This document shows, in pieces, positions 9,259 to 17,628 of a DNA stretch of 64,000 nt. Location of the stretch: the NCBI RefSeq assembly GCF_030409605.1, contig NZ_JAUFQG010000004.1, forward strand, positions 1,054,001 to 1,118,000. The letters run 5' to 3'. The notes below the pieces were generated by a model. The model was not told the origin of the DNA. It did no database searches and saw only the letters and a list, made by a program, of their open reading frames with translations. Within the stretch, counting starts at the first letter, position 1; every line of letters begins with the position of its first letter. The DNA comes from Simiduia curdlanivorans (GTDB lineage Bacteria > Pseudomonadota > Gammaproteobacteria > Pseudomonadales > Cellvibrionaceae). A program made the position numbers and the translations under genes.

Positions 9259-11145
9259 ATGTCTAACTATAACGCCCAAGATATTGAAGTTTTAACGGGC
9301 CTAGACCCCGTTAAAAAGCGCCCGGGTATGTACACCGAAACTACCCGCCCCAATCACCTCGCCCAGGAAGTTATCGATAACTCGGTGGATGAGGCACTGG
9401 CCGGCCACGCTCGGCAAATTGATGTAACACTGCATAAAAATCAGTCGATTACGATTGTCGATGATGGTCGCGGCATGCCGGTGGATATGCACCCAGAGCA
9501 GAAGAAGCCGGGTGTCGAAGTGATTTTGTCGACCCTGCATGCGGGTGGAAAGTTTTCCAATAAAAACTACCAGTTCTCCGGCGGCTTGCACGGTGTTGGT
9601 ATTTCTGTCGTCAATGCCTTGTCCGATCTGCTGGTTGTGACTATTCGTCGCGATGGTCAGGTTTACCAAATTAAATTTAGCAATGGCGATAAAACCCACG
9701 ATCTCGAAGTGATCGATACCTGTGGCAAGCGCAACACCGGCACCAGTGTGCACTTCATGCCCAACCCGAGTTATTTTGATTCGGCCAAATTTTCAGTTAC
9801 TCGGCTGCGCCATGTACTGCGGGCAAAGGCGGTTTTGTGCCCAGGCTTGAAAGTCACCTTTAAAGATGAGCAGTCAGGCGAAACCGATGAATGGTTTTAT
9901 GAAGATGGCCTGTCGGATTATTTAAACGCGGCAACCCAGGGTTGGGAAACGCTACCGGCCACGCCTTTCGTCGGTACTTTTAGTGGCACCACCGAAGCCT
10001 GTGATTGGGCCGTGCAGTGGTTACCTGAAGGTGGTGAAGCGATTCAGGAAAGCTACGTTAACTTGATTCCAACTGCGCAAGGTGGCACCCATGTTAACGG
10101 CTTGCGCACCGGTCTATTGGAGGCCATGCGCGAGTTCTGTGAGTTCCGAAACTTGCTGCCGCGCGGGGTCAAGTTGGCGCCAGAGGATATTTGGAGTGCC
10201 TGCTGTTTTGTTTTGTCCTACAAGCATGCCGATCCACAGTTTTCCGGCCAAACCAAAGAGCGCTTATCGTCGCGCGAAGCGGCGGCGTTTGTCGCCGGTG
10301 TGGCCAAAGATAGTTTTAGTTTGTGGTTAAACCAGCACACCGAAGAGGGCGATCGGCTTGCCGAGGTGTGTATTACTAACGCACAAAAACGCGTGCGCTC
10401 GAGTAAAAAGGTTGCCCGCAAGCGCATAACTCAAGGCCCGGCACTACCCGGAAAGCTGGCTGATTGTTCGAGCGGCGAGCCCGAGCGCGGTGAGTTATTT
10501 TTGGTGGAAGGCGACTCAGCTGGTGGTTCTGCCAAGCAGGCGCGCGATCGCGAGTTTCAGGCCATCATGCCGCTGCGCGGCAAAATATTGAACACTTGGG
10601 AAGTGGATTCCACGGAAATTTTAGCCAGCCAAGAAGTCGACAATATAGCGGTGGCGCTCGGCGTTGAGCCAGCCAACGAAGACATCAGCGGTTTGCGCTA
10701 CCATAAAATTTGCATTCTGGCCGATGCCGACTCAGACGGCTTACACATCGCAACGCTCTTGTGTGCGCTATTTTTACGGCACTTCCCTGCGCTAGTTAGG
10801 GCCGGTCATATTTATGTCGCCATGCCGCCGCTATACCGAATCGATTTGGGTAAGGAAGTTTTTTACGCACTAGATGATGCGGAGAAGCAGGGCATCTTAG
10901 ATCGCCTGGTTGCGGAAAATAAAAAGGGCAAGCCGAATGTGCAGCGCTTTAAAGGTTTGGGTGAAATGAACCCGCTGCAATTGCGTGAAACCACCATGGC
11001 ACCGGATACCCGGCGTCTCGTGCAATTGTTTGTCGACGGCGATGACGATACCCTACAGGTAATGGACATGATGCTGGCGAAAAAGCGCGCGAGTGATCGT
11101 AAACAGTGGTTAGAGGATAAAGGTAACCTGGCAGATATTGCCTAA
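9259..11145 (+). CDS. parE: DNA topoisomerase IV subunit B
   Basis: ATPase subunit of topoisomerase IV, which decatenates daughter chromosomes. Seen in order: the GHKL ATPase motif DNSVDEALAG, the GGLHGVGISVVNAL loop, the TOPRIM signature VEGDSAGGSA and the metal-binding DADSDG, then RFKGLGEMNP near the C-terminus. Its 628 residues match the 630 of E. coli ParE. The partner subunit parC is in the same window at 48554. The start codon is ATG at 9259; a nearby ATG at 9252 is out of frame and stops at once. Confidence 0.98.
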   Translation: MSNYNAQDIEVLTGLDPVKKRPGMYTETTRPNHLAQEVIDNSVDEALAGHARQIDVTLHKNQSITIVDDGRGMPVDMHPEQKKPGVEVILSTLHAGGKFSNKNYQFSGGLHGVGISVVNALSDLLVVTIRRDGQVYQIKFSNGDKTHDLEVIDTCGKRNTGTSVHFMPNPSYFDSAKFSVTRLRHVLRAKAVLCPGLKVTFKDEQSGETDEWFYEDGLSDYLNAATQGWETLPATPFVGTFSGTTEACDWAVQWLPEGGEAIQESYVNLIPTAQGGTHVNGLRTGLLEAMREFCEFRNLLPRGVKLAPEDIWSACCFVLSYKHADPQFSGQTKERLSSREAAAFVAGVAKDSFSLWLNQHTEEGDRLAEVCITNAQKRVRSSKKVARKRITQGPALPGKLADCSSGEPERGELFLVEGDSAGGSAKQARDREFQAIMPLRGKILNTWEVDSTEILASQEVDNIAVALGVEPANEDISGLRYHKICILADADSDGLHIATLLCALFLRHFPALVRAGHIYVAMPPLYRIDLGKEVFYALDDAEKQGILDRLVAENKKGKPNVQRFKGLGEMNPLQLRETTMAPDTRRLVQLFVDGDDDTLQVMDMMLAKKRASDRKQWLEDKGNLADIA

Positions 11146-11167
11146 GTCACAATTCATGGAGAAAAGT

Positions 11168-11764
11168 ATGAAAGCGATAACGTTATTTTTTGTTGGGGTG
11201 ATACTGGCGGCATTGTCGGCCTGTACCTCACTGCCCAGTGCGGAAACGGATTGGGATCAAAAATTCGATTTTACCAAGGTCAAAACCTATAGCTTTATCG
11301 ATCGCGAAAAGCTTCGATCAATGACGCCCTTAACGGACGATATTACCCGCAACCGGATCGAGAATGCCATCGAGAAAAAAATGGCGGCGCAGGGCATCAC
11401 CTTTGAGAAAGATCGCAGTAAAGCTGACACTCTGGTGAGCTACCACGTTACCACTAAAGATAAGCAAGACATTCAAACCTACAATGTGGGCGTCAATCAT
11501 TGCTGGAATTGCGGCTGGGGTCGCGGTATGGGCATGGGAATGGGTGTTGGCACCACAGACGTGCGCGTGAAGGATTACACCGAGGGCACGTTAATTATTG
11601 ACATGATTGACCCTTCAATTAATGAAGCGGTTTGGCGCGGTCAGCTCAGTGCCAAAATCAGCAATCTGAAAACTCAGCAAGAGCGTATCGATGCCATTAA
11701 CTATGCGGTCGATACTATTTTGCAAACCTATCCGCCAGTACCTGATGCAGCGGCGGCAAAGTAA
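11168..11764 (+). CDS. DUF4136 lipoprotein
   Basis: A 198-residue protein with a signal peptide and lipobox LSAC (Cys about residue 19), so probably lipid-anchored. It matches DUF4136 proteins: DWDQKFDFTKVKTYSF after the anchor, then ADTLVSYHVT, a Gly/Met-rich loop with two Cys (NHCWNCGWGRGMGMGMG), YTEGTLIIDMID and the W-R-G motif. The start is at the ATG with GGAGAA upstream, just after the parE stop; an in-frame ATG 30 bases upstream overlaps parE and is rejected. A terminator follows. Confidence 0.85.
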   Translation: MKAITLFFVGVILAALSACTSLPSAETDWDQKFDFTKVKTYSFIDREKLRSMTPLTDDITRNRIENAIEKKMAAQGITFEKDRSKADTLVSYHVTTKDKQDIQTYNVGVNHCWNCGWGRGMGMGMGVGTTDVRVKDYTEGTLIIDMIDPSINEAVWRGQLSAKISNLKTQQERIDAINYAVDTILQTYPPVPDAAAAK

Positions 11765-11780
11765 TAAGTTTGATTGTGAA

Positions 11781-11801
11781 AAGGCCCTAGCGGCCTTTTT
11801 T
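11781..11801 (+). terminator. Rho-independent terminator after the DUF4136 lipoprotein gene
   Basis: Stem AAGGCC/GGCCTT with a 5-base loop and a T run. It lies 17 bases after the lipoprotein stop codon and just upstream of the next gene. Confidence 0.85.
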
Positions 11802-11815
11802 AATGAGTAGATTTT

Positions 11816-12463
11816 ATGTTGCAATATCGAATCATTCCGGTCACACCCTTTCAGCAAAATTGTTCCCTCGTGTGGTGTGATCAGACCAACAAAGCCGCGC
11901 TCGTCGATCCCGGTGGCGATGTGCATTTATTAAAACGCGCGGTGGCCGATGTCGGCGTGGAGTTAGAAAAAATCCTGTTAACTCACGGTCATTTAGATCA
12001 TGTGGGCGGCACGGCACAGCTGGTACAAGAGCTGCAGTTGCCGGTTGAAGGGCCGCACAAAGAAGATGCTTTTTGGATAAACCAGTTACCCATGCAATGC
12101 CAAATGATGAACTTTCCGTTGGTACAAAATTTTACCCCCGACCGCTGGTTAGAGGGTAGAGATCAGGTCAGTGTGGGCAAGGAAGTGCTCGAAGTTCGAT
12201 TCTGCCCCGGCCACACCCCGGGCCACGTGGTGTTCTATCACGCCGGGCGCAAGCTCGCCTTTGTTGGCGATGTATTATTTGCCGGTTCTATTGGCCGCAC
12301 GGATTTTCCGCGCGGCGATTATGATACTTTAGTAAACGCGATTCGCCAGCAGCTCTGGCCGCTTGGCGACGAGGTGCAATTTGTGCCCGGCCATGGCCCT
12401 ATGTCGACCTTTGGCCACGAGCGAAAAACCAACCCCTTTGTAGCTGATCACAGGTTTGGATAA
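11816..12463 (+). CDS. Metallo-beta-lactamase-fold hydrolase (glyoxalase II-like, YcbL type)
   Basis: 215 residues with the metal-binding motif THGHLDHVGG, the later CPGHTPGHVVF, GDVLFAGSIGRTDF and VPGHGPMSTFGHE. This set and the short length fit YcbL-type glyoxalase II proteins, which hydrolyse S-lactoylglutathione or related thioesters. The next gene starts directly after its stop, and the three genes that follow are closely spaced, suggesting an operon. Confidence 0.9.
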   Translation: MLQYRIIPVTPFQQNCSLVWCDQTNKAALVDPGGDVHLLKRAVADVGVELEKILLTHGHLDHVGGTAQLVQELQLPVEGPHKEDAFWINQLPMQCQMMNFPLVQNFTPDRWLEGRDQVSVGKEVLEVRFCPGHTPGHVVFYHAGRKLAFVGDVLFAGSIGRTDFPRGDYDTLVNAIRQQLWPLGDEVQFVPGHGPMSTFGHERKTNPFVADHRFG

Positions 12464-12901
12464 ATGAACGAACCCATCTGGAAAAGTGTGGCAACGCCGG
12501 CGCAGCTAAACGAACTGAATCGCAATACGGCGGCAGAATTTTTAGGCATCGAAGTGACAGAAGTCGGCACCGATTTTATTCGCGGCACCATGCCGGTTAA
12601 CGAGCGCACGGTGCAGCCCATGGGGCTAGTGCACGGCGGCGTCAATGTCGTTTTAGCTGAAACGCTGGGTTCCATGGCGGCCAATATGGCGGTGGATACG
12701 CAAAAATATTTTTGCGTTGGGCAAGAGGTGAACGCCAATCACTTGCGCGGTGTGCGCGGCGGTTTGGTGACGGCCACGGCGCGTATGCGCTATCTGGGTC
12801 GCACCTCGCAGGTATGGGAAATTGAACTGTGCGACGAGCGAGGTCGGCTGAGCTGCATCTCGCGCCTGACCATGGCCGTAGTGGCACACGCTAAGTCATG
12901 A
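12464..12901 (+). CDS. PaaI/MenI-like hotdog-fold thioesterase
   Basis: 145 residues with the hotdog thioesterase motif LVHGGVNVVLAETLGSMAA, in which HGG and the Glu of LAET form the active site, as in YdiI/MenI. GQEVNANHLRGVRGG follows. It probably hydrolyses an acyl-CoA; in E. coli relatives this is DHNA-CoA, but the substrate here is not shown. It begins immediately after the preceding stop and overlaps the next gene by four bases (ATGA). Confidence 0.9.
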   Translation: MNEPIWKSVATPAQLNELNRNTAAEFLGIEVTEVGTDFIRGTMPVNERTVQPMGLVHGGVNVVLAETLGSMAANMAVDTQKYFCVGQEVNANHLRGVRGGLVTATARMRYLGRTSQVWEIELCDERGRLSCISRLTMAVVAHAKS

Positions 12902-13617
12902 ACGCAATGGCCTTACCCGACGCCGTGTTAGAGCGCTTGCAGATTAGCAGTTCAAGCCGGCGCAAAAGCATCGGCATAAAGGTTGGGCCAGAGGGCGTGC
13001 GGGTGCTGAAACCTAGCTCTGTGAGCCGCGCCGATGTCATGCGCTTGCTGCAGGGGCGTCGGCAATGGCTGCTAGAAAAGTTAGCGCTGCAACAACAGCG
13101 CCTAGACGAGCGGCCAGATCATCACTACGGCGATGGCGATAGTTTCGCTTTTTTGGGCCAGAATTTAAGCCTAAAAATTAGCCAGGGCGCGCGCGAAAAC
13201 CGGGTTGTGCGCGAGGGCGATATACTCCTGATAAACCTGTCCTCCAGAGGCCGGAAGCCGGCAGCCGAAAGAGTGCGCGAGTTGCTTTGCCAGTGGTATA
13301 TGGCGCAGGCCTTAGAGTATCTCGGGGCCTTGAGCCTCCGCTACGCCGAGCAGATAGGCCAGCGCGTGGGCAGTGTTAAGGTGAAACTTACCCGCTCTAA
13401 GTGGGGTCATTGCAGCCGCGCCGGTGACTTGCAATACAATTGGCTCATACTCTTAGCGCCGGTGCCGGTGATCGAATACCTGGTTGCCCACGAAGTGAGC
13501 CACCTAGTGCACATGAATCACAGCCGCGACTTCTGGCAGCAAGTGGCCGAGCTTTGCCCGGATTATTTAGCGTCGAGACGTTGGCTCAAACAGCAGGGTC
13601 ATCGCTTGGTGATTTAA
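12898..13617 (+). CDS. YgjP-like metallopeptidase-domain protein (DUF45)
   Basis: 239 residues. The C-terminal half holds the zinc motif HEVSHLVHMNHSRDFW (HExxH plus a third His), preceded by SKWGHCSRAGDLQYNW, which is the standard DUF45/YgjP arrangement. E. coli YgjP is described as a UTP-binding phosphohydrolase-like protein, so peptidase activity is not certain. It overlaps the thioesterase gene by four bases, so translation is probably coupled. Confidence 0.88.
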   Translation: MNAMALPDAVLERLQISSSSRRKSIGIKVGPEGVRVLKPSSVSRADVMRLLQGRRQWLLEKLALQQQRLDERPDHHYGDGDSFAFLGQNLSLKISQGARENRVVREGDILLINLSSRGRKPAAERVRELLCQWYMAQALEYLGALSLRYAEQIGQRVGSVKVKLTRSKWGHCSRAGDLQYNWLILLAPVPVIEYLVAHEVSHLVHMNHSRDFWQQVAELCPDYLASRRWLKQQGHRLVI

Positions 13618-13702
13618 TTCTCGGCTTGAATAGTGGTGCTGTTGCAGCGGGCATCAGTTATAGTAGCGGCGCGTACAATTTTTTAGTTTATGGGCAGTGC
13701 TG

Positions 13703-14065
13703 ATGACCGATTTGAGCGATGATTTTGATGAAAATTACGACCGCTTCATTGCTGAAGTTGCCGAAAATGGCATCGTTTGGGGTTTAGAGGGCGAAGATGG
13801 TTTCGCGGTCTGCCCGTCATTGCGCCATGAAGATACCGACGTCATGCCCTTCTGGTCTAGTCAAGCGTTGGCCGAAGCTGTGTGCGTGGACGAGTGGGCG
13901 GTTTATAAACCGGTGCCTATCGATCTCGAAGAGTTTTTAGATGATTGGCTACCCGGTATGCACGAAGATATTATCATCGTCGGCGTTAACTGGAATGAAG
14001 ACTTAGAGGGCGCCGAAGAAGAGCCGCTCGATTTGCTCGAAGACCTAGACGAAGAGTTGGGCTAG
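13703..14065 (+). CDS. DUF2750 protein
   Basis: An acidic 120-residue protein that fits DUF2750 along its length: NYDRFIAEVAENGIVWGLEG, GFAVCPS, DTDVMPFWS, DEWAVYKPVPIDLEEFLDDW and VGVNWNEDLEG. Function unknown. The ATG was preferred to a GTG six bases earlier because it matches the family start. The C-terminus is almost all Asp/Glu/Leu. Confidence 0.85.
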   Translation: MTDLSDDFDENYDRFIAEVAENGIVWGLEGEDGFAVCPSLRHEDTDVMPFWSSQALAEAVCVDEWAVYKPVPIDLEEFLDDWLPGMHEDIIIVGVNWNEDLEGAEEEPLDLLEDLDEELG

Positions 14066-14174
14066 GTTTTTTTTCTACAGCAGGTGCAGCCTGTGCATCT
14101 GCTGCGCTCACTCAGAGCGCGTTTCCGATTTTATCGGTTCCGTTTTATCTCGCGTTTCGGTCACTCTTCACTCG

Positions 14175-14693
14175 TCATTGCTGTGAATGCGCAGTTTCGG
14201 TGCTTAAGGTTTCCCGCATTTCATCGAGTAATTGTTCAATCTCTTCGCTTTCTAGGTTGGGCCTAATCGGCTTTCTCAGCACTATCTGCTTGCGCTGGTT
14301 CACCAGAATTACTTTCGATTGTGTGTTCACCCCGTAGTGGCGCGATACAGACAGGGCATTGTTCAGTTGCTGTAACTCATTGGGTAGTTCGCCCAGCGGG
14401 CTTTGGCGCCACCCCGGCGTGGTTTTCAGTAGATACATTTTTACTTGCAGACGTTGCGCTTGTTGGTAGAGCTGGGTGACTTCGGTGTTGCAGGATTGGT
14501 CGCAGGCGGGGGTCCAAAAAAACAGCAGGCTGGCCTGCCCTTGGCTGTCGTTGTAAAACGAAATCGTCTGGCCACTTTGTTCTACCAGCAACCAATCAGG
14601 TGCACTGCGCAGCTCCTGAGCCGTCGCGGGCAAGCAGGCAAACAAAAAAAATTGCACAATCGAAAAGGTTATTAATCTACCGCCGCACCGCAC
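14175..14693 (-). CDS. Periplasmic thioredoxin-like-fold protein
   Basis: 172 residues with a signal peptide (cleavage likely after ATAQ) and a TlpA-like pattern: SFYNDSQGQASLLFFWTPAC and a following Cys. The active-site-like stretch WTPACDQSC has three residues between cysteines rather than the two of a redox CxxC, so classical thiol-disulfide activity is doubtful. The later NTQSKVILVNQRKQIV strand also fits the fold. It is near selenium genes on the same strand, but about 90 bp separate it from selD and a link is unproven. Confidence 0.65.
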   Translation of the reverse strand: MRCGGRLITFSIVQFFLFACLPATAQELRSAPDWLLVEQSGQTISFYNDSQGQASLLFFWTPACDQSCNTEVTQLYQQAQRLQVKMYLLKTTPGWRQSPLGELPNELQQLNNALSVSRHYGVNTQSKVILVNQRKQIVLRKPIRPNLESEEIEQLLDEMRETLSTETAHSQQ

Positions 14694-14783
14694 CTTTACA
14701 ACCTCATATACATCCGCGTTTCACATAGGTGTTTAGAGCCTAAAGCGACGCCAAAGTTCCGGTTAAAAACTTGTTTGCCAAGC

Positions 14784-17018
14784 TTAGACTTGCGGATATT
14801 TAAGGCTCACTAGATGCTTGGCGGCGGGCGTGACCTTGCCAATGACACTGGCGTTATAGCCGGCCTCAATAAGCGCTGCTAAGGCGCCGGCAGCTTGATT
14901 CGCCGGCAACCCGGCGAGCAGCCCGCCCGAAGTTTGCGGGTCGAACAGCAATTGCACGCGTGGCTTGGCGAGCTGTTGTTCAACCGCCTCTATGCCCGCC
15001 TGCAAACGCAAGTTGTGTGGTTGCAGGCTGCTGGTGATGCCCTCGGTCACGCAGGCCAGGGCGCCATCGAGTAAGGGGATTGCATCCAGCGTTAAGCGGG
15101 CAGAGAGGTGCGATGCTTTCAACATTTCCATCAAATGGCCGGCTAGGCCAAAGCCAGTCACATCGGTGCAGGCATGAGCACCCTTGGCGTGCAAAATATC
15201 CGCCGCGGCGCGGTTCGATTGCGCCATGTAAAACAGCGCCTGTGCAATCCACGGCCCTTGGCTAAAGCCGCGCGCCCGCGCGGCGAACAAGGCACCGGTG
15301 CCCAAGGGCTGGGTTAGGATCAGGTGGTCGCCCACCTCCAAGCCGGCCTTGGTCAGCATGCGGGTGTTGGCAATGCCGTTAACGGCAAAACCCATGCTGG
15401 CTTCTAAGCCCTCGCTGGTGTGGCCGCCGGTGAGCTGGCAGTTTTCCGCATTCAGAACTTTGAGCGCGCCCGCCATCAGCTGGCTGAGATCGCGCGCGGT
15501 GATGGCATCGCGGGCAAAGGGTAATGTCACCAGCGCCTGAGCGCTGTGGGGCGAGGCGTGCATGGCGTGTAAGTCACTGAGCGCGTGGTGCGCCGCTATT
15601 TGCCCCTGTAAGAACGGGTCGTCGATGATGGCGCGAAACTGATCGACGCTTTGCACGATGGTGGTGTCGGCATCAAAGCGCAGTGCGGCGGCGTCGTCCG
15701 GGTCGTCTAGGCCAATCAATACCTCGGGCCGGTTAACGGTTTCCAGCTCGGCTACCACTTTAGATAGGATATCGGCTCCCACTTTAGCGCCGCAGCCACC
15801 GCAGCGCATGGCCAGCTCACTCAAGGGCGGCGCGGCATCGTCGCCATCGCGCCACAGCGCCGGGGCGATGCTGCTAGCCTGCTGCGCTGGCATTGGCGCC
15901 AGCGCGCTAAACATGGCCATAAACTTGCGATCAATGCGATCTTTCCAGCGCCACACCCAGCGCCCGCTCAGCGTTGGCATAACGCCATTGGCGCGAGTGG
16001 CCATAGCGCTGCCGTCGCCGAGGGACAAGATACTCAAAAAGCTGGCTTGGGCTCGGTAGGCGCGCAGCGGTTGCTTGAGCAGCGTCGCTATTAGGTTGTT
16101 GAACAACACGGGCGCTTGGCGCACCGCGAACACCCCGGCCTTCGGGCGGGGCTGGTCGACCAGCGCCGCCGCATCGCCAGCGACAAACACATTATCGTGA
16201 CTGGTGGATTGCAGGTGTTGGTTGACCTGGATAAAGCCCTGTGGGTCTAGCGCTAGGCCGCTATCGGCGAACCAAGGCGCCGCACTGGCGTTGGTACACC
16301 AGAAAATTTCGTCGGCCGCGTGGCTGTTATCGCGCTGGTCGATAAGCAAGTTAGGTTCCACCCGAGCGATAGCGTGATCGGGGAACAGCTTGACTCGCAA
16401 GCGCTCCAGTTGACGCTGCATCTTGGTTCGAAAGCTGGCACCGTAGCCCGGCAGTGGTTGCTGCTCGGGGAAGAACAAGGCTAGCTGAGCCTTTGGTGCT
16501 CGGGCGCGCAGTGCTGCACAAATCTCCACTGCCGCCGCGCCACCGCCCACCACAGCAATGGCCATGCTTGGGTTAGCGTGCAAGCGCTCGAGCAGTGTCA
16601 ACCAGCGCGGGTACAAAGCGCTTATGGGCTTAACCGGCAGGCTGAACTGGGCGCTGCCGGGCACGCTGAGGCTGGGCGAGGCGCCGGTATTGATAGATAG
16701 CAGGTCAAATTCGAGCGCGGGCCGGTCGGCAAAGCGGATTTTCTTCGCCTCGAGATCGAGGCCAGTGCAGGCGGCACGAATAAAGCGCACCCCGGCGGCG
16801 CTGCAGAGCCGGTCCAAATCAATGTGGGCTTGTTCGAAACTATAGAGGCCGGCCATCAGGCCGGGCAGCATGCCGGAGTAGGGTGTGTACATCTCTGGCG
16901 ACACCAGTGTCAGGCGAATGCCGGCGGTTGGCTGCATGCGCCAATAGCTAATCAGCAGGGCGTGGGCGTGGCCGCCGCCCAGCAGTACGAGGTCTTGCGC
17001 TATGGGTGTGTTATTCAT
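14784..17018 (-). CDS. selD: Fused NAD(P)/FAD oxidoreductase-selenide, water dikinase
   Basis: A 744-residue fusion. Residues 1-395 form an Ndh-like flavoprotein: the FAD motif LLGGGHAHALLI near residue 12, a second Rossmann motif AIAVVGGGAAAVE near 154 and VFVAGDAAAL near 278. Residues about 400-744 are SelD, which makes selenophosphate from selenide and ATP; the active site GGCGAKV keeps Cys409 and Lys412, and DPQTSGGLL is the SelD C-terminal motif. Such fusions are known in many proteobacteria. It is the last gene of a minus-strand selenium cluster that also contains mnmH and a transporter. Confidence 0.95.
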   Translation of the reverse strand: MNNTPIAQDLVLLGGGHAHALLISYWRMQPTAGIRLTLVSPEMYTPYSGMLPGLMAGLYSFEQAHIDLDRLCSAAGVRFIRAACTGLDLEAKKIRFADRPALEFDLLSINTGASPSLSVPGSAQFSLPVKPISALYPRWLTLLERLHANPSMAIAVVGGGAAAVEICAALRARAPKAQLALFFPEQQPLPGYGASFRTKMQRQLERLRVKLFPDHAIARVEPNLLIDQRDNSHAADEIFWCTNASAAPWFADSGLALDPQGFIQVNQHLQSTSHDNVFVAGDAAALVDQPRPKAGVFAVRQAPVLFNNLIATLLKQPLRAYRAQASFLSILSLGDGSAMATRANGVMPTLSGRWVWRWKDRIDRKFMAMFSALAPMPAQQASSIAPALWRDGDDAAPPLSELAMRCGGCGAKVGADILSKVVAELETVNRPEVLIGLDDPDDAAALRFDADTTIVQSVDQFRAIIDDPFLQGQIAAHHALSDLHAMHASPHSAQALVTLPFARDAITARDLSQLMAGALKVLNAENCQLTGGHTSEGLEASMGFAVNGIANTRMLTKAGLEVGDHLILTQPLGTGALFAARARGFSQGPWIAQALFYMAQSNRAAADILHAKGAHACTDVTGFGLAGHLMEMLKASHLSARLTLDAIPLLDGALACVTEGITSSLQPHNLRLQAGIEAVEQQLAKPRVQLLFDPQTSGGLLAGLPANQAAGALAALIEAGYNASVIGKVTPAAKHLVSLKYPQV

Positions 17019-17094
17019 GGCGCCGATTATAGCGCCACCGGGCCGGTGCAGCTGCTGTAAAGGCAGCGGTTAACGCAAATGTTAGCGCAATGGC

Positions 17095-17388
17095 TCAGTG
17101 CGCTGCCGGTGCGTCGAACACATAGTTGTGCAGAATATCCACTAGGTGGCTACACACATGGCTTTCCAAAAGCTCTAGCTGGCTGAACGCCGGTGTAATT
17201 TGGCGCTCTTGATTTTGCTCTTGGATGGTTAGGCGAAAGCTGTCGTAACCTTCTGCGGGCGACTGCATAACCTGAAAATTAAAATCTGTGCACAAGCGGC
17301 TTAGATGCGGGAAAGCAGACTCCTGTCTGGTCGCGATCTGAACTTCCCTGTCCCCTGCATGATGCTGAATTTGCTGGGAGAGCGGCAT
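17095..17388 (-). CDS. Hypothetical 97-residue protein in the selenium cluster
   Basis: Unrecognised. A small soluble protein on the same strand as, and between, the ABC permease and selD. It has a His/Gln-rich start, a central DSFRLTIQEQNQERQITPAFSQ segment and a C-terminal helix with VCSHLVDILHNYVF. GGGTG lies about 10 bases before the ATG. Position suggests co-transcription with selD, though a 240-bp gap separates it from the permease gene. It could be a spurious ORF. Confidence 0.5.
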   Translation of the reverse strand: MPLSQQIQHHAGDREVQIATRQESAFPHLSRLCTDFNFQVMQSPAEGYDSFRLTIQEQNQERQITPAFSQLELLESHVCSHLVDILHNYVFDAPAAH

Positions 17389-17628
17389 GTCGGTTTCACC
17401 CTTGGTGGCTAATTGAGTGGTCGGTTGCGATTGTTATGCTGGGCTAGCCTCTGCTCGCCGAGCTTGTGCTTTTAGATGTTTTCGCTCTAAAAAAGCAGGT
17501 TTTATATGTAAAGCAAACCGACACCGATACTAACACTGGAGCAAAAAGAACTGCAATGAGGACCCCTTGGTCAGCGCATAAAGCAACAGCTTTGCTGCAT
17601 AAATGTACAAAAATCCCAGTTTTTGGGG

